DNA of 64,000 nt from Geobacter sp. UBA6151 (GCA_002423105.1 DIUT01000042.1:1-64000), one strand, 5' to 3'. Counted from the stretch's first letter, positions 15,860-26,662 are shown. The notes: generated from the letters alone by a model not told the origin. Program-made: numbers and translations.

Positions 15860-15980
15860 TAACTCCCCCTGTCCCCCTCTTCTCTTACGAGGGGGAACGA
15901 ATCAGACACAGGTGCTGGTCTGTTCTCTGTTACATCGTAGTGTTCCTCCCCTTAGTTAAGGGGAGGACAGGTGGAGTTAC
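15860..15980. repeat. C/G-rich palindromic repeat
   Basis: The ends TAACTCCCCCTGTCCCCC (from 15860) and GGGAGGACAGGTGGAGTTA (to 15979) are imperfect inverted repeats. Inside are two hairpins, including a perfect one at 15945-15966 (CCTCCCCTTA / TAAGGGGAGG). This looks like a non-coding miniature inverted-repeat element placed between the PLD lipoprotein and kaiC; it may weaken transcription into kaiC. Confidence 0.65.
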
Positions 15981-15986
15981 GAATAG

Positions 15987-17378
15987 CTACAACCACTGCA
16001 TGAACAGATTCACAAACCACTCCCTGACCCTGGGCAACCAGGGCCGCTCTTTCCAGTCATCCCAATGAATCTGACGGGATCCGGCAAGGTCACTGACAAA
16101 CATCTTCTCCATTGCAGCGGCAAAGTCACGATTCAGGATCACTGCGTTCACCTCGTCGTTGTGCAACAGGCTTAAAAAATCCATGTTGGTTGAACCAACA
16201 GTTGACCAGACCTTGTCAATAACGGCCGTTTTCGCATGCAACAACGAACTGCCGTGTTCATATATTTTCACTCCTGACTTCAGGAGTCCGGCGTAATAAT
16301 GCCGCTGGGCATGTAACGCCAATTGCGAATCACTGACACCGGGCAGAATAAGCTTTACATCGACGCCGCGCTGCGCGGCATCGCTCAGGGCTTCGATGAT
16401 CTGCCCGTCAGGGATGAAATAGGAATGTGTCATATGGATCGAATACTCGGCAAAGGAGAGGGCCGACACATACATGATAAAGGGCAGCCTGTTGCTCTCT
16501 CCCGGCGAGCTGCCGACCACGCGCACCAGGGCCTTTCCCCGTTCCTGCACGGCAGGAAAAAAATTACTGTCCGAAAGCTTCGGTCCCTTTTGCGCCTGCC
16601 AGGTTGCACGAAAGAGCTTCTGTAATTCAGCCACTGCCGGGCCTTCAATCTGGATATCGGTATCTCGCCAGTGAATGGGGGTTGTTTCATTGTGCTTGCG
16701 CTTGAACGGATTACTGGAATAGACCTTGCTGATGTTGATCCCCCCGACAATGGCAAGCATGCCGTCAACAATCAGAATTTTCCGATGATCCCGGTGTGTC
16801 AGTCCCCATTCATCCCGGTCAGACGTGGGATTGAGCGGATTGAAAGCAACAACCCCTACGCCGCCATCCCGCAGACGCTGAAAAAATGACTCCGGCGTCT
16901 TTATGCTGCCCAGACTGTCGTAGACAAGGTGTACCTGCACCCCTTGCGCCTGTTTGTGCAGCAACAGATCGGCAAAGGCACGGCCTGTGTCATCATCTTC
17001 AATGATGTAGCTTTCAATATTGATATGGTCTTTGGCACGCCGGATAGCTTTGAACATGGCGGCATAGGTAGCCGTGCCGTCGGCAAGCAACGTGACTTTG
17101 TTGCCGTTGGTCAGCGGGGCTTCAGTAACCGACTCCATGACCACGGCATGACGCTCCAGAATGTCTGTGGGGCGGCCTGCACGCTTCAGCCTGTTCATGA
17201 TGGCTTTGCTCATGGCGGGAGACAACAGGCCTTTGGACGAACTGATCCGGCGGGGTGCGTGTGACAGCGGTGCCTCTTCAATGACTTCAGAGACGTTTGG
17301 CAAGGCTGCACAACCATTGCCATTGATCAGGATGGTGAATAAAAGAAACACCTGAAGTACGTGTCTGCCGGCTTTCAT
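15987..17378 (-). CDS. Phospholipase D / cardiolipin synthase-like lipoprotein
   Basis: 463 aa. Lipobox NGNGC in the first 25 residues, then two PLD domains. Catalytic HKD motifs: HRDHRKILIVDG (about 195-206) and LLHAKTAVIDK (about 385-395), each followed by GG or GSTN (VGGIN, VGSTNMD). Cardiolipin synthases of the ClsA/ClsC type use this layout to join two phosphatidylglycerols, but a lipoprotein anchor is unusual and would place it in the periplasm. It starts 4 bases after the giant glucan synthase gene, so the two are one transcript from P5. A second PLD protein without a signal peptide is at 54748-55950. Confidence 0.87.
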   Translation of the reverse strand: MKAGRHVLQVFLLFTILINGNGCAALPNVSEVIEEAPLSHAPRRISSSKGLLSPAMSKAIMNRLKRAGRPTDILERHAVVMESVTEAPLTNGNKVTLLADGTATYAAMFKAIRRAKDHINIESYIIEDDDTGRAFADLLLHKQAQGVQVHLVYDSLGSIKTPESFFQRLRDGGVGVVAFNPLNPTSDRDEWGLTHRDHRKILIVDGMLAIVGGINISKVYSSNPFKRKHNETTPIHWRDTDIQIEGPAVAELQKLFRATWQAQKGPKLSDSNFFPAVQERGKALVRVVGSSPGESNRLPFIMYVSALSFAEYSIHMTHSYFIPDGQIIEALSDAAQRGVDVKLILPGVSDSQLALHAQRHYYAGLLKSGVKIYEHGSSLLHAKTAVIDKVWSTVGSTNMDFLSLLHNDEVNAVILNRDFAAAMEKMFVSDLAGSRQIHWDDWKERPWLPRVREWFVNLFMQWL

Positions 17379-17382
17379 TGTT

Positions 17383-20300
17383 CTACCCCATCATCACCAC
17401 TACCTCATGCCGTGCCTGACCGCGATCCAGCAAAATCAGGCCATCTTGCAGTCGTTGACCGTCCATCTCCACCCGAATGACGCCGCGTTCAACGCTGCCG
17501 GGATTCTCCACCCGGATGTCGTAGAGCGCTTCACCATGCCGGTATTTCAGGCTGAAGCCCGGCCAACCGGCCGGGATAACCGGATTGATCACCATGGTCC
17601 CATCCTGCACCTGTAAGCCCAGCACCTCTTCAACCCAGGCCCGGTACATCCAGGCCGCCGAACCGGTATACCAGGACCAGCCCCCCTGCCCGATCCGGCC
17701 CGGCAGACGGTAGACATCTGCTGCCACCACGTACGGTTCAATACCGTAACGCCAGACCGCCTCCGCATCGCGGGTGTGCTCAATCGGATTCAGCATCCGC
17801 AACAACTGCACCGCCCGCTCCCCATCCCCTTTACGGGCCAGGGCCATGGCCATCCAGAGGGCGGCGTGGGTGTACTGGCCGCCGTTCTCCCGTACTCCCG
17901 GCGGATAGCCCTTGATGTAGCCCGGTGAAGGCTTGGAATTCTCAAAGGGCGGTTCAAAGAGCAGCACAAGCTGTTCATCCTGTTTGACCAGATGCTGCCA
18001 GGCCGATTCAAGAGCCTGCTCCCCACGCAGCGGGTCGGCAGCGCCGGACAGCCAGGCCCAGGACTGGGGCAAGGAATCAATCCGCGCCTCGGCATTGGCC
18101 GCAGAACCCAGCGCCGTACCATCGTCAAACCTGCCGCGCAGATACCAGGCCCCGTCCCAGGCGGTCCGCTCGATGCGCCGGATCAGGGCAGATCGGTCGT
18201 CCCGGTAGCTTTGGCCCAACTCAGGCTGCTGCTGCAGATCACAAAGTTCAGCCATACCCTGCAACAGATCGCACAGGAACCAGCCCAGCCAGACACTCTC
18301 CCCCTTCCCCTCCGCACCCACCAGATTCATGCCGTCGTTCCAGTCTCCGGTGCCGATCAGGGGCAGTCCGCTTGGCCCGATGGTCAGACCATGGCTGACC
18401 GCACGTCGGCAATGTTCAAAGAGCGTGGCCTGTTCACCGGCCACCTCCGGCATGAAGAACAGCTCATGCTGGTCATCTGCCAAAAGCGGAGCATTGAGGA
18501 ACGGGATCTCTGTGTTCAGGATATCCAGATCACCGGTTGCGCGTACATAGCGGGCCGTCACGTAGGGGAGCCAGAGCAGGTCATCGGAGATGCGGGAACG
18601 AATTCCGGCGCCGGTTGGCGGATGCCACCAATGCTGGACATCCCCTTCCCTGAACTGACGGCCGGCAGCCAGCAACAGCTGTTCCCGCGCCAGTTCCGGC
18701 CTGGCGTAGAGGAAGGCCATGACATCCTGCAACTGATCGCGAAAACCGAAGGCGCCGCCTGACTGGTAAAGGGCGCTGCGCCCCCAGATACGGCAACTTA
18801 AGGACTGATATTGCAACCAGCGGTTGATCAGAAGATCAGCGGCCGCTTCGGGGGTTGTGACTTCAACCGTGCCCAGCAGATCGTCCCACCAGCCCCCGGT
18901 CCGGTCAAAGGCCTGCTCAAAAGCCTGTTCCTGCTGATACTCAAGGGACAGCCTTCGCGCCTCCTCAACTGAGCCGGCCTGCCCCAGAATGCAGATAAGG
19001 TCCCGTTGCCCGCCCGGAGACAGCTCAATGGCAACCCTGAGCGCACCGCACGGGTCCAGCCCGGCCCCGGTCCGTTGCGACAGCCGGACCAGTTCCATGG
19101 CCGCCGGGCCGGCCAGTGAGCGGTTACGGCCGATGAAGGCGCTGCGGTCTCCGCCGTAGGAGTCGGCCGGGGGCGTAACAGCCATGAAGGTCACCCGCTC
19201 TCCGTACTCCGGGTGGTAGCGGTTCTGTGCAAACAGGGTCTGCGCTTCGTCGTCCCAGGTGGTCATGACGTGCATCTGGGAAGTTTCACGGTTCTCGCCC
19301 AGGGTCAGCTCCAGATACCAGGTGAGAGAGAGCCTGCGCCATGCCGATGAAGCATTGGTGATACGCAGCCGTTGCAGCTTGACCGGCGCCCCCCCCTTTT
19401 CATCCATCGGCACAAAGACGGTCAGCTCCTGTCCGATGCCGTTACTGTTATGTTCAAAGACCGTATAACCGGCTCCGTGCCGCGCTCTGTATGCCTCATT
19501 GTCACGCACCGGTCCGGCGGTGGGCGACCAGTAGACGCCGTTCTCCTCATCACGCAGGTACAGTGCTTCCGAACTCTGATCCAGCACCGGATCGTTGGAC
19601 CAGCCGGTCAGGCGGTTACGCTGGCTGTTGCCGTACCAGGTGAAGCCGGAGCCGGTTTCGCTGACCATGGTACCGAAGGCGGGATTGGCAATGACATTTA
19701 CCCAGGGCGCCGGGGTATTGACACCCGGTCCCAGATAGATTGCGTATTCACGGCCATCCTGGGTAAAACCGCCGATACTGTTGAAGTAGTGCAGCTCCAT
19801 GAAGGGCAGCGGTTCCGATCTCTCAGGCTGGACCCGTTTCCGCACAACCGCTTCCACTGCTTCCGGCGCTTCCGCAGCATCCACAGCAGCGCCCAGCTGT
19901 TGTGCCAGTGTGCCCCGCGCCGCCACCAGCACGACACTGGCCGCTGCTTTTAGCAACTTCAGGTCTTCTTCCGGAATTTGCGCGGCGCTCTTCAGATAGA
20001 TCCGGCCCGGCCGGTCTGTTGCCCCAAAGAGAATATGACCACGGACCATCTGTTCAAGCCGCTCTTTCAAAGGCCGTTCATAACTGCCTGCCTCTTCGTT
20101 CAGAATCATAATATCCACAGACAGGCCGTGCATCTGCCAATAGGTGTGCGCCTGGAGCATCTGGCGGACCAAACCGGCATCCCGGGTTTCGCCGATGGTG
20201 ATCAAAATCAGCGGACAGTCTCCGGAAATGGCATAGGGCCATAATCCGGCCTGGCCTTTGCGATTGTCTTCCAGGCGCTTGGCCGGTGTACGCAGGAATT

Positions 20301-23300
20301 GATTGGGGAACAGCAGATGACTTGCCAGTTGCTGGAAACGGCGGGCTTCATCCGGACGGATATGCAGCATCTGCAACTGTTGCTGGGCTGCGCCCCAGGC
20401 AAAATCCATGGCCCGCCCGGTGACGTGCGGGTCAGCGTACTTCTCCATCAACAGCAACACCTGTTCCCTGGTTGTCCCGGCAGCCAAAAGCAGCGAAACC
20501 TGGGTGAGCTGGCCCGGTTTCAGGGTGATCGTCCGCCGCAGGCTGAAAATCGGATCAAGAACAAAGCCCTGGCTGTTACCCGGCTCCTGGGTGGCTCCCA
20601 TGGGATTGGCAAGGGTTCGTCCGCGGCCAATAAAGCGTTTACGGTCGGTTTCATACATAAAGTTTTGTTCAGAGGGGTTCTGAACGGTATCAGCTTTGGG
20701 GTGATAAACGGTCATGCAATGGGCAACATACAGCGGAACTTCGCTCTCACTTCTGGGACGTCGGTGGGCAAGCAGCGTTTGCTGCTCCGGCAGCGCTTCG
20801 GTCTGGATAAACAGCTTGTTAAAGGCCGGGTGCTGGCGGTCCGCATTGTGGGGGGCCATGGAGAGTTCAACATAACTGGTCAGACTGAAAGAGCGGGTAC
20901 GGGAAGAACGGTTGATCAGGGTGACCCTGCGCAGTTCCAGATCGTCTTCCGGTGAGACGATAATCTCGGTTTCCAGATGGATGCCGTGATCAGTACGGCC
21001 AAACACCGCCCGGTCGAGCATAAAATCTGCGGCATATTCCTTAATCGTACCGCCGGTCGGTTGCCAGGTGGTGGACCAGAGACGACTTTTTTCAGCCTCA
21101 TGGATGTAGCAGAAACTGCCAAAGACATCACAGGTTTGATCCGAACGCCAGCGGGTAAGTTCCTGCCCCTTCCATTGGCTATAGCCACCACCGCTGTTGG
21201 TGACCATCAATCCATAACTACCATTGCTGAGCAGGAGCGTTCGGGGAGTGGCAGTATGGGGCGTGTTGAACCGGTTACCCACCGGGGTGATCAGGTCCCT
21301 GACCTGCATTGTCGGCTGACTCTGCCGGGTTGAGATCAGATGCAACGGCGGCAAGGTGGGGATACGTTCCTGAAGCAGGGTTTCAAAAGCGCGAACCCGT
21401 GGATCAGCATGAAAACGGCGGGGAAACGGATTACCATGGAGCTGGTTGGTCAACGCCATAAAGGCCATCCCCTGGTGATGGGCCATGTAGGCCTCGACAA
21501 TCACGCCACGCTGCAAGGCTTGGCCTCCGGCAGACCGCTTCGACTGCCGACTGAAATCCATGGCCTCAAAAAAGCCGTAATCAGCCAAAAGCCCCAGTTC
21601 TGCCAGCTTTTTCAGGTTCTGTACGGTTGCTTGCGGTGCCACGTTCAGGGCCAGCAGTGTGGCATAGGGGGCGATCACCAGCTGTTCTTCCAGACCTCGT
21701 TTCAGTCCAAGCGCCGACACACCAAAGGCCTTGTACTGATAGGTCCGGTTCAGGTCCAGATCGGCAAAGGCAGACTCGGAAACCCCCCAGGGCACGCCAT
21801 GTTTTTTACCGTAGTCCATCTGGACCGTCACCGCTTCCCTTGCTGCCTTGTTCAGCAGCGAGTTGGCGTAGGAATGCTGGAACAGGACCGGCATCAGATA
21901 TTCGAACATGGTGCCGGTCCAACTGAGCAGCACCCGTTGATTTACTATGGCGCCGTAGGGACGCCCCAGGGAGAACCAGTGCTCCATCGGCACATCACCC
22001 CGGGCAATGGCCACAAAACTGCCCAGACGCGCCTCGCTGGCCAAAAGATCATAACAGGAAACATCCGGACGGCTCATGGAGACGTTATAGCCGATGGTGA
22101 ACAGCTTCAACCGGGGATCATAGAGAAAACCCATATTCATGCCGTCTGACAGTTGACTTAGCGCTACGGCCAGACGCTTGACCATCTCCAAGGTCTCCGC
22201 GGCCTGCGCCTGTGCAACGGCAAATGCCTCCAGAACCCGGTCAAGCCAGCAATACAGGGCAGTATCAAACTGGGGAGAGATTGCCCGGATTGATTGAAGC
22301 ATATGTATGGAGCCGATGCGGCCATCTGCCAGATCAGACAGTGATGGCGGCCTGTCCAGATCCCGGCGGATGCAGGAGATGACCGTATCTCCCAACGTAA
22401 CAAGCTCCACCGCCGATTTTTCGCCAAGAATCTCGATCCAGGACAGATAGCGATCTGCCGTGCTTATCCAGGCCTCTGCCTGTTCCTCCATCTCCCCTGC
22501 CCATGAATCCGCTCCGGCAGGGACAAGCGGGGTTCTCAGCATTGCCCTGGTTCTGCGCAAAAGGCGCAGCTGGTCAATTATGCGGGTAAGCGGCGCTTCC
22601 CAGTCGTCCAGCAATTCATCAAGGATATGGAGGTCAAAACCGGCACGGCGTTCAGTTCCGGCAACCTGTTTCAGAATCAGACCGGTATCATGAAATCCGG
22701 CAAAGACCTTGCTATCGATGATTGGCGCGTGCAGCAGTTCATCTATTCCCTGCTGCACGGTCCACAAGGCAGCCAGCAGATTACCGCTGTCCACCGTGGA
22801 AACGTAGCGGGGCTCCAGAGGGGTCAGCGTCCCGATGTCGTACCAGTTCAGCAGATGTCCCTCATGGCGCTCCAGTCGGTCAATGCTGGTCATGGTATTG
22901 GTCAGTTTTTCCACCAGCTGGTTGATGGTCAGGTAGCCGCAATCATAGCCCCCTAAGGCGCTGGTCATCCAGAGGCCGATATTGGTGGGGCTGGTGCGCA
23001 TGGCCAGATTGTTCTGGTGGGCAACCTGATAGTTGTCCGGGGGCAGCCAGGAGGTATTAGCGTTGATAAATCGTGAGAAATAGCGCCAGGTCCGCCGGGC
23101 TACCTGCCGCAGGAAATGATGGTCGCCTGTGGAGAGCACGCCTTGCTGCTGTTGGACGGGCCGCAGGTTCAAAAGCCAGCCCAGCAACGGAGAAGAAAAC
23201 CACAAAGCCAGCCAGGGAACGGCCTGCGGCAAACTGTCCGGCATGACGCGCCAGATTGCCACCCCCGCTACAGCGCTGAAGAGGCTGCACAGGGCCATAC

Positions 23301-26300
23301 GTACAACAAAGAGTAACTGTCTGCGGGAGGCGATCCAAGGGGTTGACTGGGGTGTCCATTCCAGTAGATTGCGGCCGGAAATCAGACGGCGGTAGCAGAC
23401 CCTGGCAATGGCATCCAGGTTCAGGGCCGCCTGGTGGGGTAACAACACAGCCTCAACAGCCGACCGCAGCAGATCGTGCAGAAACCTGGACAGGGAGAAC
23501 TGCCGAAAACCTTTAAGCGTGGTAAGCAGGGTAAACAGCTGTGTCAGGGGTGAGAAGAACAGTTGCATGCCGGTCAGCAGCGTAGCGATAGCGCCGGTTT
23601 CAGGGGAAATGAGCCATGAAACACCCAGCAGCCCCACGTTGGCGGCCGGCAGCAGGCTGCGGCGCAGATTATCAAGTATCTTCCAGCGGCTGAACAGTGA
23701 AAGCGGATTTTTCCCATAATCGCCAACGGCATTCGGAACCTTTGAAAGCAGCCAGTCCGCAATCTGCCAGTCTCCGCGAATCCAGCGATGGTTCCGGTTA
23801 CAGTAACTCTGGTAGCCTTGGGGAAAATCATCGTAGAGTTCAATATCACTGGCCAGCCCAACCCGGACATGGATTCCTTCAATCAGATCATGGCTTAAAA
23901 TCCGGTCATCGGGGAATCGGCCTGACAGAATACGACTGAAGGCACGGACATCATAAATCCCCTTGCCATGGTACGACCCTTCACCACTGAGATCCTGATA
24001 CAGATCTGAAACCGCTTTGGTGTAAGGGTCTATACCCACTGCGTCACAAAAGAGCCGACTGAAGAGGGAGGCGCTGGCACTGGGCAGGGTAGGACTTACC
24101 CGCGGCTGGATGATGGTGCAGGAACCGGGCATGATGGTGCCATCTACAGCAAAACGGGGCTGATTGAGCGGGTGCGCCAGAGTCTCAACCATCCTGCGCG
24201 CCGTTGCGTGGGGCAACCGGGTATCACTGTCCAGCGTGATGATAAAGCGCACCTCCGCCAACTGCTGCGGATCACCCACGTAGACCAGTTGTTCCGCGCT
24301 CTCCGGCCGTGTACCGTCAATGAGGAGGTTCAACTCCTCAAGCTTGCCCCGCTTACGTTCCCAGCCGATGAATTTCCGTTCGGATTTGCACCATCTGCGC
24401 TCCCGATGGAACAGAAAAAAACGCCCTCCCCCGTAGCGCTGGTCAAGGGATTCCATGCATTCCTGCGCCGTGCGCAAAAGCAGGCTGTCATCTTCGCTGC
24501 TGATGGTAGCTGCATCGCTGTAGTCGGAGAACAGACTGAAAAACAGATTTTTTTCCCTGTTGGCCAGGTAGCGGATTTCCAGCTTTTCCACCTCGTCACG
24601 GACCGTCTCCTCGTTCATCAGCATCATCGGCACCACCACCAGGGTGCGGAAGGCGTCGGGAATCCCGGTCTCCTCAAAATTCATCTTGGGCAGGGTTCGT
24701 GGCGGCAACAGGCGCAGGATCAGGTAATTAACCGTCTCAATGGCCAACTGGCTGACCGGAATCAGCAGCAGCAGAAAAAGTCCGATCTGCCCGGTCAGGC
24801 CGACTGACAGCTCCGCTGCAAGCGCCGTGAGTGCCGCAAGCAACAAGGCACTGCCCCCCCCAACAGCGCCAAAGTAGACCGCTGTATGGTGGCCGTATAT
24901 CCATTCCAGGGCACGGTAATACAGGGTTTCACGACAGTTCAGCAGCCGGGCCAGCATGGCTCGCCCTTCACCGGTCAACCAGTAGCCGACGTACTTTTGC
25001 CGCATGTCGCCTGCTGCATCATACCCGGCTTCCAGTGCCAGCTTTATGGCGTACTCCGCGACCTGTTCCTCGGCCTGCTCACCGGCACGGGCCAGTTCCT
25101 CAATCACCTGACGGCAGCGGTCACGGGTCGCGAAATCCATGCAGGGATACACCCCGGACGGGTCACAACGCAGTATCTGCTCCACCCGGCTCAGTTTCTC
25201 AAACAGTTTGTTCCAATCAAGATGGGCCAGATGACGCAAACTGGTAAAGGCGTTGCCGCAGGATATCTGCTCAGATGTCTGGCGGTTCTGTTCACGCAGG
25301 ATGAGATCATGCAAGGTGATAGCGAGCGTACGTTCCAGCCAGTTTTTAACCGGCGCCAACACCGCAGCCTCGTCATAGAGCAGGCCGACCAGTTGCGCAC
25401 CGAAATAATGACTGGGAGACGGCTCCGTGGCGGCAAGCTCCGTCATGATAGCGAAGAGTTGTTTGGAATCGCGACGATTGGCGGCAATCAGACGGTTTGC
25501 CCAGAAATCGGCCAGCTGGCGTTCGCGCAGATTTGTCAGAGCAGTCACGGCCAGATTCTGGATGCTTTCCACCAGTGCGATGCGCAGCATCTGGGGAATC
25601 GCCCACAACTCGCCGGTCTTCAGCGTGCGCACTGACTGGCAGGCATCGATAAAGGCCGGGATATTCTCCTGATCCAGACGCAGTTCCGTATGCAGCACCA
25701 GGTTTTTGGCAAGTCCGTAGATACAGGGCAACCCGCGGTATGGTTCAGAGGCCAGCGTGGGCAGTTGCTGATAATACTCCTTGGGAAGGTTCAGCAGCAC
25801 ATCCCGTACGCTCCCTTCCATGATGTACTCATTATCAAGTATCCAGTCTGCAATCGGTGTTGCCTGCTGTTCCAGGCGACTTGCCGCTGTCAACTCCTCG
25901 CAAATCCGGCGAATCCATCTGCGGGACTGTTTGACCCGTTTGAGCAGTTCAAGCGTATGGGGCAACTCCGGCTCCATCTGCTGTTCACCGGCATGACGCC
26001 GGGCATGTTCAATGAGTTGTGCCAGAGACAGTTTGACCTGAGGAGTTCGGGTCCCTGCCCGCCGCTCGCGCTTGGGATGCATGATAAACAGTACCGGCGG
26101 AATATCACCGCTTTCCCGCAACAGGGCCACGGGACGCTGTAATGACGCAACCGTTGCCCGGATAATCAGGACTGTTTCTCCGGATACCAGCCAACGGGCA
26201 TGGTTACGCAGCACCTCTGACGGAATGGCGTACCTGGAGCGCCACAGTAACGGCAGAGCAGCCAGGAAGCCGATTGTTGCGCCGGCCGAAATCAAAGCGT

Positions 26301-26565
26301 AGGGGGCGGAAATGTTCCAACGGGCAAGCAGATCCGGCCATTCCAGATACAGTGTTGCCAGCAGGCCAAACAGTGCGGACAGCGCGGTAATCAAGGAGAT
26401 TTTGACGAGACTGCGCCAGAGGAATGGATCGCTGACCTGAACAACTCCGTCAACATCTACAGAGATCAGCGCAGTTTGACTGAAGCCCTCCTGTGCAAGC
26501 TTTTGGAAAGCCTTACGGGCTTCATCCTGTTTTGCAAAATATCCAACCAGTATGCCGATACCCAC
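17383..26565 (-). CDS. Giant cyclic beta-glucan synthase-like protein (GT84 + glycoamylase + GH94)
   Basis: 3060 aa. Layout resembles NdvB/ChvB cyclic beta-1,2-glucan synthases: an N-terminal region with two membrane helices (about 55-110); a membrane block near 555-600; a family 84 glycosyltransferase core (about 640-960) with FIITLDSDTRLP as the nucleotide-sugar DxD and NRNHRWIRGDWQIADWLL; more membrane helices (about 975-1110); a glycoamylase-like domain (about 1450-1700, GFLYDPRLKLFTIGYNVSMSRPD); and GH94 phosphorylase-type domains to the end, with LPLIGTGDWNDGMNLVG near 2745. The GH94 part controls ring size in known enzymes. Start GTG at 26565 with AAGGA. Product predicted: periplasmic cyclic glucan, an osmoprotectant. 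It is driven by sigma-54 promoter P5. Confidence 0.9.
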   Translation of the reverse strand: MGIGILVGYFAKQDEARKAFQKLAQEGFSQTALISVDVDGVVQVSDPFLWRSLVKISLITALSALFGLLATLYLEWPDLLARWNISAPYALISAGATIGFLAALPLLWRSRYAIPSEVLRNHARWLVSGETVLIIRATVASLQRPVALLRESGDIPPVLFIMHPKRERRAGTRTPQVKLSLAQLIEHARRHAGEQQMEPELPHTLELLKRVKQSRRWIRRICEELTAASRLEQQATPIADWILDNEYIMEGSVRDVLLNLPKEYYQQLPTLASEPYRGLPCIYGLAKNLVLHTELRLDQENIPAFIDACQSVRTLKTGELWAIPQMLRIALVESIQNLAVTALTNLRERQLADFWANRLIAANRRDSKQLFAIMTELAATEPSPSHYFGAQLVGLLYDEAAVLAPVKNWLERTLAITLHDLILREQNRQTSEQISCGNAFTSLRHLAHLDWNKLFEKLSRVEQILRCDPSGVYPCMDFATRDRCRQVIEELARAGEQAEEQVAEYAIKLALEAGYDAAGDMRQKYVGYWLTGEGRAMLARLLNCRETLYYRALEWIYGHHTAVYFGAVGGGSALLLAALTALAAELSVGLTGQIGLFLLLLIPVSQLAIETVNYLILRLLPPRTLPKMNFEETGIPDAFRTLVVVPMMLMNEETVRDEVEKLEIRYLANREKNLFFSLFSDYSDAATISSEDDSLLLRTAQECMESLDQRYGGGRFFLFHRERRWCKSERKFIGWERKRGKLEELNLLIDGTRPESAEQLVYVGDPQQLAEVRFIITLDSDTRLPHATARRMVETLAHPLNQPRFAVDGTIMPGSCTIIQPRVSPTLPSASASLFSRLFCDAVGIDPYTKAVSDLYQDLSGEGSYHGKGIYDVRAFSRILSGRFPDDRILSHDLIEGIHVRVGLASDIELYDDFPQGYQSYCNRNHRWIRGDWQIADWLLSKVPNAVGDYGKNPLSLFSRWKILDNLRRSLLPAANVGLLGVSWLISPETGAIATLLTGMQLFFSPLTQLFTLLTTLKGFRQFSLSRFLHDLLRSAVEAVLLPHQAALNLDAIARVCYRRLISGRNLLEWTPQSTPWIASRRQLLFVVRMALCSLFSAVAGVAIWRVMPDSLPQAVPWLALWFSSPLLGWLLNLRPVQQQQGVLSTGDHHFLRQVARRTWRYFSRFINANTSWLPPDNYQVAHQNNLAMRTSPTNIGLWMTSALGGYDCGYLTINQLVEKLTNTMTSIDRLERHEGHLLNWYDIGTLTPLEPRYVSTVDSGNLLAALWTVQQGIDELLHAPIIDSKVFAGFHDTGLILKQVAGTERRAGFDLHILDELLDDWEAPLTRIIDQLRLLRRTRAMLRTPLVPAGADSWAGEMEEQAEAWISTADRYLSWIEILGEKSAVELVTLGDTVISCIRRDLDRPPSLSDLADGRIGSIHMLQSIRAISPQFDTALYCWLDRVLEAFAVAQAQAAETLEMVKRLAVALSQLSDGMNMGFLYDPRLKLFTIGYNVSMSRPDVSCYDLLASEARLGSFVAIARGDVPMEHWFSLGRPYGAIVNQRVLLSWTGTMFEYLMPVLFQHSYANSLLNKAAREAVTVQMDYGKKHGVPWGVSESAFADLDLNRTYQYKAFGVSALGLKRGLEEQLVIAPYATLLALNVAPQATVQNLKKLAELGLLADYGFFEAMDFSRQSKRSAGGQALQRGVIVEAYMAHHQGMAFMALTNQLHGNPFPRRFHADPRVRAFETLLQERIPTLPPLHLISTRQSQPTMQVRDLITPVGNRFNTPHTATPRTLLLSNGSYGLMVTNSGGGYSQWKGQELTRWRSDQTCDVFGSFCYIHEAEKSRLWSTTWQPTGGTIKEYAADFMLDRAVFGRTDHGIHLETEIIVSPEDDLELRRVTLINRSSRTRSFSLTSYVELSMAPHNADRQHPAFNKLFIQTEALPEQQTLLAHRRPRSESEVPLYVAHCMTVYHPKADTVQNPSEQNFMYETDRKRFIGRGRTLANPMGATQEPGNSQGFVLDPIFSLRRTITLKPGQLTQVSLLLAAGTTREQVLLLMEKYADPHVTGRAMDFAWGAAQQQLQMLHIRPDEARRFQQLASHLLFPNQFLRTPAKRLEDNRKGQAGLWPYAISGDCPLILITIGETRDAGLVRQMLQAHTYWQMHGLSVDIMILNEEAGSYERPLKERLEQMVRGHILFGATDRPGRIYLKSAAQIPEEDLKLLKAAASVVLVAARGTLAQQLGAAVDAAEAPEAVEAVVRKRVQPERSEPLPFMELHYFNSIGGFTQDGREYAIYLGPGVNTPAPWVNVIANPAFGTMVSETGSGFTWYGNSQRNRLTGWSNDPVLDQSSEALYLRDEENGVYWSPTAGPVRDNEAYRARHGAGYTVFEHNSNGIGQELTVFVPMDEKGGAPVKLQRLRITNASSAWRRLSLTWYLELTLGENRETSQMHVMTTWDDEAQTLFAQNRYHPEYGERVTFMAVTPPADSYGGDRSAFIGRNRSLAGPAAMELVRLSQRTGAGLDPCGALRVAIELSPGGQRDLICILGQAGSVEEARRLSLEYQQEQAFEQAFDRTGGWWDDLLGTVEVTTPEAAADLLINRWLQYQSLSCRIWGRSALYQSGGAFGFRDQLQDVMAFLYARPELAREQLLLAAGRQFREGDVQHWWHPPTGAGIRSRISDDLLWLPYVTARYVRATGDLDILNTEIPFLNAPLLADDQHELFFMPEVAGEQATLFEHCRRAVSHGLTIGPSGLPLIGTGDWNDGMNLVGAEGKGESVWLGWFLCDLLQGMAELCDLQQQPELGQSYRDDRSALIRRIERTAWDGAWYLRGRFDDGTALGSAANAEARIDSLPQSWAWLSGAADPLRGEQALESAWQHLVKQDEQLVLLFEPPFENSKPSPGYIKGYPPGVRENGGQYTHAALWMAMALARKGDGERAVQLLRMLNPIEHTRDAEAVWRYGIEPYVVAADVYRLPGRIGQGGWSWYTGSAAWMYRAWVEEVLGLQVQDGTMVINPVIPAGWPGFSLKYRHGEALYDIRVENPGSVERGVIRVEMDGQRLQDGLILLDRGQARHEVVVMMG

Positions 26566-26620
26566 GTGCTATCCTTTATGTACAGGTTTTGACGGGAAGA
26601 ACTCCTGCCTGCACACAAAT

Positions 26621-26637
26621 GGCAACAAACATGCCAG
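26621..26637 (-). promoter_or_regulatory. Sigma-54 promoter P5 (glucan synthase-PLD-Kai operon)
   Basis: Minus-strand CTGGCATGTTTGTTGCC: near-consensus with GG-N10-GC. The start is predicted near 26611, 46 nt before the GTG. Confidence 0.87.
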
Positions 26638-26662
26638 AGAAGAACAATGGCTGCGGATGCTG

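Noticed and set aside
21340..22149. Open frame of 269 codons antisense to the glucan synthase
   Set aside because: Shadow of a strongly conserved coding region, without a start context or family match.
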